Shown: positions 22,409 through 29,280 of the stretch, one piece after another
How the letters are laid out: each line of letters opens with the position of its first letter
How positions within the stretch are numbered: position 1 is the stretch's first letter
Source of the DNA: an uncultured Mollicutes bacterium
GTDB taxonomy: Bacteria > Bacillota_I > Bacilli_A > RF39 > UBA660
Length of the DNA: 29,280 bases
NCBI GenBank assembly: GCA_900543055.1
Contig: UQQI01000015.1
Location: forward strand, 1-29,280
Reading direction: 5' to 3'
Position numbers and translations under genes: made by a program
Notes under the pieces: model-generated
The model's input: only the letters and a program-made list of their open reading frames with translations
Told to the model about the DNA's origin: nothing
The model's database searches: none

Positions 22409-23647
22409 TTAATCTACGAAAAAGTGCCCAAACACTTTACTTATCACATTTTCACTTGTTGTTACAAGAGAATCAGTAGAAGATAGCTTTTCTACATCCT
22501 CATTACTTATCATATTATAATGCTTACCTCTCAAATCAAGCTTATCATTAAAATACTTAATAGTTCCATAACAACTACTATACATATTATGCCTAATACC
22601 CATTGTCTTAATATTACATACTTTCGCAACAAAACCAAATTCTTGTTCTACTAAATATGAAAAACCAGCCAATTCGCTTAAGCCACCTGTTATAATTATA
22701 TAACGTATTTCCCTATTTGTTAAGTTTTTTATTTCATTTTTGGCAAGTTTTAACAACTCCCTAACTCGTGCTTCAACTACTTTAGAAACTCCAACCTGAT
22801 TTACTTCTTTAGAAGTATCTTTATCAATTTTAAAGTTCCAAGTATCATTACTATCTGCTAAAGATGAAAGAGCAACCGCAAACTTTTCTTTTAGTTTACG
22901 AGACTCTTCAAGATTTGACTTAAAAACATAAGTCAAGTCCTTATCAACATTCTTACTTCCAACAGGAATCAAACTATTTTTTATCTGAATTCCTTTATTA
23001 AAAACAGAAACATTAGTTGACTCTTCACCAATATTAATAATAGCACCAACAACATCATCATAATTTTTATTCTTAACTGTATAATAATCTCCAAATGATG
23101 TAAAACTAATATCAACAGTCTCAACACCACTCAGTTTCAACACTTCAAGTATTCTATATAAAGGCTCTTTAGGAACCGTACTAATAACAACTCGTGTCTC
23201 TAAAGTACTCCCTTTCAAACCTTTAGGATCTCTAATACTTGTAGTACCATCTACCATAAAATTAATAGGCATGGCTGTTACTAATTCTCTCTCCCTAAAA
23301 TCTTGTCCCTTTAGCGCATCATTAAGTACATTACAAATATCAATACCAGTAATTTCATTATAGTCAATAACATCAACCTTACCAACCACAATATCCATAC
23401 TACAATTAGCAGGAGGAACACATGCAATTACTTTAGTAATTTTAATGCCAAGCATCTCATTAACTTGTTTAATCGCATTACTAACAGAATTAATTGCCAA
23501 ACGATTATCAGTAATAAAACCATCCTTAATACCAGAAGATGGATAAGAAGATGAAGCTAAAACATGATATTTATCATTAAGTTTTTCACACACAACAACT
23601 TTTACACTATCAGTACCTAAATCAATTCCAGTATAAATATCACTCAT
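22409..23647 (-). CDS. ftsA: Cell division protein FtsA
   Basis: FtsA is the actin-like protein that ties FtsZ to the membrane. The 412-residue protein has the phosphate-1 motif TGIDLGTDSVKVVV, the SHS2 (1c) region at about 84-160 (including CVPPANCSMD), the phosphate-2 segment GAIINIGEESTNVSVF and the adenosine motif IIITGGLSELAGF. The last residues, ENVISKVFGHFFV, fit the amphipathic membrane-binding helix. AGGAG lies nine bases before the ATG. A SigA promoter is upstream, so ftsA-ftsZ can be transcribed apart from the GT-C genes. Those genes have no clear terminator before it, so read-through is also possible. Confidence 0.95.
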   Translation of the reverse strand: MSDIYTGIDLGTDSVKVVVCEKLNDKYHVLASSSYPSSGIKDGFITDNRLAINSVSNAIKQVNEMLGIKITKVIACVPPANCSMDIVVGKVDVIDYNEITGIDICNVLNDALKGQDFRERELVTAMPINFMVDGTTSIRDPKGLKGSTLETRVVISTVPKEPLYRILEVLKLSGVETVDISFTSFGDYYTVKNKNYDDVVGAIINIGEESTNVSVFNKGIQIKNSLIPVGSKNVDKDLTYVFKSNLEESRKLKEKFAVALSSLADSNDTWNFKIDKDTSKEVNQVGVSKVVEARVRELLKLAKNEIKNLTNREIRYIIITGGLSELAGFSYLVEQEFGFVAKVCNIKTMGIRHNMYSSCYGTIKYFNDKLDLRGKHYNMISNEDVEKLSSTDSLVTTSENVISKVFGHFFVD

Positions 23648-23674
23648 CTAATGCATCTCCTATCTTTAATTTCA

Positions 23675-23702
23675 ATTATACTATAAAAGCATTTTTTTGC
23701 AA
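23675..23702 (-). promoter_or_regulatory. SigA-type promoter of ftsA-ftsZ
   Basis: TTGCAA (23697-23702), 16 bases, TATAAT (23675-23680), 27 bases before the ftsA start. Confidence 0.7.
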
Positions 23703-23713
23703 ATAAAATCGAC

Positions 23714-25126
23714 TTATTTAGCCTTAAAAATAACAACTTTCTTATCAGAATAAATAACATTATAATCATTAGATTCAGATAAATAAGTAGTAATACCTCT
23801 CTTTTTAGGCATCAATATATAATCAAAATTATACTTTTTTAAATACTTAGTAAACTTATAAGAAGCATTACTTATATCAAGATAATCTTCAAAATTATAC
23901 TCTGAGTATAAATCAGCACGACCATCAATAAATACAGGAATATTCTTATAAACTAAATAACCACCATAATCATAATAATTAAGAAGTCTCTTAGGATTTT
24001 CTTTCTTTAAAACATCTATTGCCTTATCACTAATAACCTTAGTAGGAGAAAGTTTTATATGAGATTTATTTAAACAAAAAATCCCTAAGAAAAGACATAT
24101 TAAAATTATAAACACTTTATCTGTACCATTATCAACCTTTCTAGGAGAAATATAATAAAATATAGAATGAGACATAAAAATATATATAAAAGGCCAAAAT
24201 CTAATACTTTTTAATCCTAAATATAAACCAAATAAAAATATTAAAGCATCTATTAATCTAATTTTCTTCTTACTAAAAAACATAATCATAAATATTAAAA
24301 ATGCTAAAACAAAGAAAGAATAATGACTAATTGAATTTAAATCGCTACAATGCCATTCACTTATACTCTCAAGCATTACACTATTATTCATATTTTGATA
24401 AGGATAAAGTAACATTTTATATCCATGAGGATTTATAAATAATGGAATAAAAGCAAATAATATAGATAACATATATTTAATAAGTTTTTTTCTTGAATAA
24501 TCAGTATTTTCTATCTTTGATGACTTAAATGAAAAAATACCACATAAGAAAAATATAATAGGAAAAATATAAACTAAACTACTACTTCCTCCATGAACAT
24601 TAACCCAAATAAGAGAAATAATTGGAATAAAATAAAATTTATTTGAATCTTCATTTTTATATAAATCAAATAATACATAGAGTAATAAAGAAATTAAAAC
24701 ATAAGTTATTAAATGAGGTCTTGCTTGTAAAAAGAAAAATAAAATTGCACTAAAACTAAACCAAAGCATACAAAAAGGAATATTTTTTAAATACTCTTTT
24801 CTATTAGGAATAAAAATACTAAGAAGTAAAGTAAAAAATAATATAAAGCAATAGACATAAATATGTAAATTACCAAATATATTTAACAAATTATATAAGA
24901 CCTTCTCAAATAACCATTCATGAGAAAACCAATATTTTCCAGTAACAAACCAAGAAAACACATCATGTGTTAAAATAGTATTATTTTTAACCATATACTC
25001 TCCTGCTTTTATATGCCAAAAATAATCACATTCATACCCAACAAACACCATTGAAAATAAACTTAACGATAATAATACAAGTACAAATAATATAATATAT
25101 TTATTCTTCTTTATTTTATTTTTCAT
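23714..25126 (-). CDS. GT-C-type membrane protein, probable polyprenyl-linked sugar glycosyltransferase
   Basis: The 470-residue protein has about ten to eleven membrane helices. The first outer loop has CDYFWHIKAGEYMVKNN (Asp34 to His38) and then HDVFSWFVTGKYWFSHEWL. This is the pattern of a widespread GT-C-like family whose loop Asp is thought to be catalytic. The soluble C-terminal part has NYYDYGGYLVYKNIPVFIDGRADLY, also typical. GT-C enzymes transfer sugars from lipid carriers to acceptors outside the membrane; donor and acceptor are unknown here. It is only distantly like the three paralogues upstream. The start is the ATG at 25126, six bases after AGAGGTG, which spans the stop of the preceding gene; an in-frame GTG at 25135 overlaps the ribosome site. 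Confidence 0.8.
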   Translation of the reverse strand: MKNKIKKNKYIILFVLVLLSLSLFSMVFVGYECDYFWHIKAGEYMVKNNTILTHDVFSWFVTGKYWFSHEWLFEKVLYNLLNIFGNLHIYVYCFILFFTLLLSIFIPNRKEYLKNIPFCMLWFSFSAILFFFLQARPHLITYVLISLLLYVLFDLYKNEDSNKFYFIPIISLIWVNVHGGSSSLVYIFPIIFFLCGIFSFKSSKIENTDYSRKKLIKYMLSILFAFIPLFINPHGYKMLLYPYQNMNNSVMLESISEWHCSDLNSISHYSFFVLAFLIFMIMFFSKKKIRLIDALIFLFGLYLGLKSIRFWPFIYIFMSHSIFYYISPRKVDNGTDKVFIILICLFLGIFCLNKSHIKLSPTKVISDKAIDVLKKENPKRLLNYYDYGGYLVYKNIPVFIDGRADLYSEYNFEDYLDISNASYKFTKYLKKYNFDYILMPKKRGITTYLSESNDYNVIYSDKKVVIFKAK

Positions 25127-25137
25127 AACATTCACCT

Positions 25138-26469
25138 CTAATTTTCTAAAATATAAATATCATATAAACCAACTTTATCTACTTTTTTACCATGTTTTAT
25201 TACATATTTAATTGCTCGTCTATCTATTTGTCTTTGTCCTACTAACTCAACTCCATCTATAAAAAACCTAGTATTCTTTGGCAATTTTTTTATAGAATCA
25301 ATTAACTTATCAGAACCATTATAACCCCAATTTCCCATATTAATTAAATCTAAATAACTAGCACTCTCATCATTAATTATTCTAAAATAATAACCATTAG
25401 AATCTAAAAACATATATTTATAATCTTTATTCTTTTTGATATAATTAGAAACTTCATTTGTAAAATCAACTTGTTTACTACCCAAATATCTATATTCAAA
25501 ATGATTAATATTATTAGGATACATTTTTTTAAAAGAACTAATATTTCCATAAGAATAAGAAACAAACAAACAAGCATATACAACTAAGAAAATAGCAAAT
25601 GAATAAATCGGCAATCTTTTAAGAAAATTAAAATTAATAAAACATAATAACACAAAAACTAAAATCTGAAATCCAACATGATAAGCATCAAATAAAGGCA
25701 TACTTATACTGTAAAACATAAGAGCATAATAATTATATATATTTTTTGGCTCTTTAACTATAAATATTATAGTAACTAAACAAATTAATATAAAAACAAA
25801 AAGATAAAATTTAGAAGTAACAGAATTATTACCTGCAAAATCAAATAATCCAAATAAACATAAATCTAAAAAACTCATAAATGATTTTGTTATTAATAAA
25901 TATATTAAAAATATACTACATGGAATAATACAACCAATAAGTCTTGAAATAAACTTTTTTTTATTTTTTAAATAATATAGTAAACATGGTAATAAGAGAA
26001 AAACTCCAACACTTTGTTTAGTAAGTATCAAACATCCAACTATAAAACCTATTAGATAATCACTCTTTTCATTTTTTTCTAAATAAATAAGATACAAAAA
26101 CAACAATAATAAAAATAAATTATAACTAGGATATAAAATTGGAAATGGTATAAAAAATATTAAAGCACAAAGCCACATATTATCATCTATAAGGCTATGT
26201 AAAAGTAAAAAACAACCTAAGATAATAAATATATTAAATATATTAAATACTAAAATGTTATTTCCAAATATCATTAGAGGTAAAGTCATAATAAAAGAAA
26301 AAAGAGGAGTTAAAACTATATTAAAATCTAAATATGGTATTTTTCCATTTAAAATATTATAGGAAAAACCATAATTCCATATCTCGTCAAGTGTTATTGG
26401 ATAAAGGAACAAATTAAATATAAGTAATAATATAAATAACAATAATAATATTAAAAAATTTTTTTTCAC
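25138..26469 (-). CDS. GT-C-like membrane protein, tandem paralogue 1
   Basis: The 443-residue protein has about ten membrane helices and a C-terminal outer domain from about residue 335. Shared with the next two genes are the loop Asp28 in TLDEIWNYGFSY, PYLDFNIVLTPLF, LTKQSVGVFLLLPCL, DLCLFGLFDFAGNNS and the C-terminal YLDLINMGNWGYNGSDKLIDSI. The Asp and DFN loops are placed as in GT-C glycosyltransferases, so transfer of a sugar from a polyprenyl carrier is likely but inferred. GTG start, about seven bases after AAGG. It ends 11 bases before the downstream gene. A 61-base gap separates it from paralogue 2, with no convincing promoter or terminator. Confidence 0.78.
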   Translation of the reverse strand: MKKNFLILLLLFILLLIFNLFLYPITLDEIWNYGFSYNILNGKIPYLDFNIVLTPLFSFIMTLPLMIFGNNILVFNIFNIFIILGCFLLLHSLIDDNMWLCALIFFIPFPILYPSYNLFLLLLFLYLIYLEKNEKSDYLIGFIVGCLILTKQSVGVFLLLPCLLYYLKNKKKFISRLIGCIIPCSIFLIYLLITKSFMSFLDLCLFGLFDFAGNNSVTSKFYLFVFILICLVTIIFIVKEPKNIYNYYALMFYSISMPLFDAYHVGFQILVFVLLCFINFNFLKRLPIYSFAIFLVVYACLFVSYSYGNISSFKKMYPNNINHFEYRYLGSKQVDFTNEVSNYIKKNKDYKYMFLDSNGYYFRIINDESASYLDLINMGNWGYNGSDKLIDSIKKLPKNTRFFIDGVELVGQRQIDRRAIKYVIKHGKKVDKVGLYDIYILEN

Positions 26470-26530
26470 AAAGCTTACCTTCTCTCAACTAAAAAATATC
26501 GTAACAAGATACAATTTATAAATACTAATA

Positions 26531-27886
26531 TTACTTATAAATTAATAAATCATATTCTTTTTCAACATATTTCTTATTTTTTATAATGTGATTAGCAAGT
26601 TTTTTATCACATTGATTATATTTGTCATAATCGTTTATACAGACAGAACCAACAATAAAATAACTATCTTTCAAACTATCTATTTTCTCTATCATAGTAT
26701 TAGTCCCATCATACCCAAAATTTCCATATAAAGGAACATCAAAATAATTTAAATTAATATTTTTAGTTGTCTTATAAAATGCACTATTTCCATCTATGAT
26801 TACACATTTTGATTTAAGACAATATTTATCAAAAGAAAGACTTTTTTTATTTAATGTTTTGCAAACATCATCTTTTGTATAAAATAAAGTAAATCTTTCA
26901 TTATCACATCTAATAACTTTTGAATTTTTATTTAAATTCATAATATTTAAAAAAAGCAAAATATTAAATATAACAAAAACAATAATAATAGTTTTTTCAT
27001 ACTTAACAAATTTAAAAGAACAATTGTCTATCAAACAAAATAAAAATAAAAATATTAAGTAAGAAAAATGGTGTAAATCAAATATAGGATAAGTAAAGAA
27101 AAAACTACAAGGAAGGTAATACAAGTATTTTTTATCTTTGTTTTTAATAATATAATAAATAAGTATTATTACGGTTAAAATAGATAAATAAAATAAAATT
27201 CCAGATGGTCTACTATTATTACTACCAAAATCAAACAATCCCAATAAACATAAATTAATAAAACTATATAATGATTTATTAATAATTAAATAAATAAGAA
27301 ATATAAAACATGGAATAAAAACACCCACTAACCTTTTAAATAATTTACCTCTGTTTCTAAAACAAATAATAAACATTGGAATAAGTAACATACATCCAAT
27401 CACATGTTTACTAAGTATAGAAAGACCTATAATAAAACCAATTAAATAATCTTTAGAAAAATATTTTTTTTCTAAATAATAAATAATTATTATAAAAAAT
27501 AGCGTAAAAAAATTATATGTCATTAAAAAAATTCTAATAAAAACTATATAAGCAGAAAACAAGAATAATGTTTTTTTGCCACCTAAATTTTTATTAACAA
27601 AATACACAAATAAAGTAACTAGAAATGCTTGTTCAAAAATAAACATTAAATAATTATCATAAATATGTAATCCTAAAGACATAAAAATAACATATAAAGG
27701 TGTTGTTATAATATTAAAATCATTATATATTACTTGTCCATTCTTTAACGCATGAGAAAAAGAATAAAAAGTAAGAGAATCACCAAACTTCAAAAAATAA
27801 AATATATAAATATAACAAATACAAACAAATAGATAAATACCAAGATATTTTAAAATACTCTTATAATTCTTCTTTATAAAATTCAT
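26531..27886 (-). CDS. GT-C-like membrane protein, tandem paralogue 2
   Basis: The 451-residue protein has the same plan as its neighbours: an N-terminal helix after basic residues (MNFIKKNYKS), loop Asp36 in KFGDSLTFYSFSH, IYNDFNIITTPLY, LSKHVIGCMLLIPM, NLCLLGLFDFGSNNS and YFDVPLYGNFGYDGTNTMIEKI. LTKQ of the others is LSKH here. The C-terminal outer part has several Cys (about six in the last 110 residues) that the first paralogue lacks, which suggests a different partner or fold detail. The ATG is seven bases after AAGGAG, which lies in the last codons of the upstream gene; only four bases separate the two genes. Confidence 0.78.
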   Translation of the reverse strand: MNFIKKNYKSILKYLGIYLFVCICYIYIFYFLKFGDSLTFYSFSHALKNGQVIYNDFNIITTPLYVIFMSLGLHIYDNYLMFIFEQAFLVTLFVYFVNKNLGGKKTLFLFSAYIVFIRIFLMTYNFFTLFFIIIIYYLEKKYFSKDYLIGFIIGLSILSKHVIGCMLLIPMFIICFRNRGKLFKRLVGVFIPCFIFLIYLIINKSLYSFINLCLLGLFDFGSNNSRPSGILFYLSILTVIILIYYIIKNKDKKYLYYLPCSFFFTYPIFDLHHFSYLIFLFLFCLIDNCSFKFVKYEKTIIIVFVIFNILLFLNIMNLNKNSKVIRCDNERFTLFYTKDDVCKTLNKKSLSFDKYCLKSKCVIIDGNSAFYKTTKNINLNYFDVPLYGNFGYDGTNTMIEKIDSLKDSYFIVGSVCINDYDKYNQCDKKLANHIIKNKKYVEKEYDLLIYK

Positions 27887-27890
27887 AGTA

Positions 27891-29204
27891 CTACTCCTTA
27901 ATATATATCCTATAATTAGATATATTTTTTATTAATTTAGAACTCTTAAGAACTAATAAACTTTCACATATAAACTGATTATTATTACTACTCTTACTAC
28001 ATAAACTAGAATCAGTAACTATAATACTGTTCTTTGGAATATTATTTATCCTTGAAACTATTTTTTCTTCTCCTCTATAACCAAAATTACCATAATTTAA
28101 TAAGTCATAATAAGTTATATCTCTATCATTACTAATTTTAAAGAAGAAACTCTCAGTACCACGAAGTAAATAATAAACTTTGTCATACTTCTTAGTAAAT
28201 TTATTAATAGATTTAATATTCTCATTATATTTAGGTGTTTTTAAATAGAAAGTAAAATACTTATAATTATAAAAGTTAAAACTATTTAAAAATTTATATT
28301 CAATAACACAACTACTAATAAATAAAAATACTATCATAACTACTAAATATTTATAAATATTATCTCTAATACTAATATCACGACAAATTAAATAAAGTAT
28401 TCCAATTAAAAATAAAGATACATGATAAAAATCAACTATTGGAAGACTAATAACACTATATAATAATAAGTAATATAATTCATAATCATTCCTATTTTTA
28501 ACAATTCTATATACTAGGTAAATAACACCTACAAAAAGTAATATAAAATAAAACATAGAAATACTTTTATTATTAGAACCAAAATTAAATAAACCTAAAA
28601 AACATAAATCAATAAACTTCATAAAACTACCAGTAATAGCTAGGTAAATAAAAGTAATTACAACTGGTATTAAGTAACCAATTAATCTTTTAAAAAATCT
28701 CTCTTTCTTAGAAAATAAATAATATAAACTAGGAATAAATAAAACTAATCCAATAGTTTGCTTAGTACAAAAAATAAGTCCAAGTATAAATCCAACTAAT
28801 ATATCATTCTTCTTATTTTTTAATAAGTAAAATAAAATTATTAATAATAAAAATACAATAAAATTATATCCTGGAAAAATAGTTGTACATAAACTTATTG
28901 GATAAAACATACATATACCAAGAATAAATAAAATATACTTTTTGCCAACTAATTTTTCTAAAAAATAAACTAGTACACAAAGTAAGATACTCTGCTCTAT
29001 ATAAAACATTAATATATCATTAAATAAATGAAGTCCTAAACTATATAAAAAAGGACTAAATAAAGGTATTACCATATTAAAATCTAAATATGGAACTTCT
29101 CTTCGTAAAAGAGCATAACTAAATCCATAATTTGCAACACTATCACCTTGATAAATATTGTAATTAACTACCAAAAATAATAAAAAAAAGAAATATATGA
29201 ACAA
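27891..29204 (-). CDS. GT-C-like membrane protein, tandem paralogue 3 (5' end probably frameshifted)
   Basis: The 437-codon frame holds the family blocks: YQGDSVANYGFSY, PYLDFNMVIPLF, CTKQTIGLVLFIPSL, DLCFLGLFNFGSNN and YYDLLNYGNFGYRGEEKIVSRI. The first possible start in this frame is a TTG at 29204 with no ribosome site, and the frame stays open to the window edge without an ATG or GTG. Twenty bases upstream, in another frame, a GTG at 29224 has GGAGG eight bases before it. That frame reaches the eight-T tract at 29182-29189. With one extra T it would continue into this protein and give the same N-terminal length as paralogue 1. The true start is therefore probably 29224. The cause of the shift is open: sequencing error, phase variation, slippage or decay. 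Confidence 0.75.
   Translation of the reverse strand: MFIYFFFLLFLVVNYNIYQGDSVANYGFSYALLRREVPYLDFNMVIPLFSPFLYSLGLHLFNDILMFYIEQSILLCVLVYFLEKLVGKKYILFILGICMFYPISLCTTIFPGYNFIVFLLLIILFYLLKNKKNDILVGFILGLIFCTKQTIGLVLFIPSLYYLFSKKERFFKRLIGYLIPVVITFIYLAITGSFMKFIDLCFLGLFNFGSNNKSISMFYFILLFVGVIYLVYRIVKNRNDYELYYLLLYSVISLPIVDFYHVSLFLIGILYLICRDISIRDNIYKYLVVMIVFLFISSCVIEYKFLNSFNFYNYKYFTFYLKTPKYNENIKSINKFTKKYDKVYYLLRGTESFFFKISNDRDITYYDLLNYGNFGYRGEEKIVSRINNIPKNSIIVTDSSLCSKSSNNNQFICESLLVLKSSKLIKNISNYRIYIKE
29182..29189 (-). repeat. Eight-T homopolymer at the 5' end of the last GT-C gene
   Basis: Eight Ts on the coding strand within the first membrane helix. A ninth T would join the frame of the GTG at 29224 to the main frame. 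Tracts like this are prone to slippage and to sequencing errors. Confidence 0.7.
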
Positions 29205-29221
29205 TATAGCACAAACCGGTA

Positions 29222-29237
29222 CACAGGTACAGCCTCC
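29222..29237 (-). promoter_or_regulatory. Ribosome binding site and GTG start out of frame with the last GT-C gene
   Basis: GGAGG (29233-29237), eight bases, GTG (29222-29224). The frame from this GTG closes after 18 codons at a TAG unless the T tract changes length. Confidence 0.6.
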
Positions 29238-29280
29238 AAATAAGATTGTACTAATATTTATACATATTTCGCAAAAACTA

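Noticed and set aside
1..29280. Mobile elements, CRISPR, tRNA or riboswitches.
   Set aside because: No transposase, integrase, regularly spaced repeats, cloverleaf or known riboswitch leader was seen on either strand by reading; a covariance-model search could still find a small RNA.

Overview
The window reads as a compact, strongly AT-rich bacterial chromosome segment from a low-G+C, spore-forming member of the Bacillota, probably a genome-reduced uncultured Bacilli lineage. Four observations support this. There is an intact sporulation sigma factor of the SigK type. The nusA-infB block has a Bacillus-like order. Promoters are of the SigA type (TTGACA/TATAAT) and ribosome binding sites are AGGAGG or GGTGAT. 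TGA is used as a stop (the VanZ gene), so the genetic code is standard and not the Mycoplasma code. No tRNA, rRNA, CRISPR array, insertion sequence or prophage gene is visible, and no gap between genes exceeds 300 bases. Almost everything is on the minus strand; only a CPBP protease and an arginase-family gene are on the plus strand.

Layout in coordinate order. 1-5125: the start of a Lys/Glu/Ala-rich protein cut by the window edge, a hybrid histidine kinase, a PlsC-like acyltransferase, a CPBP membrane protease and a VUT-type membrane protein. 4772-9056: the translation/transcription block rimP-nusA-ylxR-infB-rbfA, transcribed leftward from a SigA promoter with a hairpin in its leader. ylxQ is missing, RimP is cut down to its N-terminal domain and NusA carries an acidic insertion. 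9154-13549: a membrane-anchored J-domain/LysM protein, a fusion of an M15 (VanY-type) peptidase to the tRNA pseudouridine-55 synthase TruB, then yqeH and yqeG. 13591-20209: an envelope and sporulation stretch with a membrane-anchored polysaccharide deacetylase, sigK, a lipid-linked saccharide flippase, a VanZ-like protein, an unrecognised HExxH protein and murE. 20309-23647: an arginase-family gene convergent with the ftsA-ftsZ division operon. 23714-29280: four large GT-C-type membrane proteins, three of them tandem paralogues, the last running to the window edge.

Taken together, the genes serve ribosome maturation and transcription elongation (rimP, nusA, ylxR, infB, rbfA, truB, yqeH) and peptidoglycan and surface-polymer synthesis and division (murE, VanZ, flippase, deacetylase, ftsA, ftsZ, GT-C proteins). 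The two most unusual genes join or bridge compartments: an M15 peptidase fused to TruB with no signal peptide, and a cytoplasmic J-domain tied through one membrane helix to extracellular LysM modules. A third strong observation is at the right edge. An eight-T homopolymer separates a well-placed start codon from the frame of the last GT-C gene, and adding one T would align its N-terminus residue for residue with its paralogue.

Most intrinsic terminators have the stop codon inside the hairpin. This is expected where RNA polymerase outruns the ribosome.
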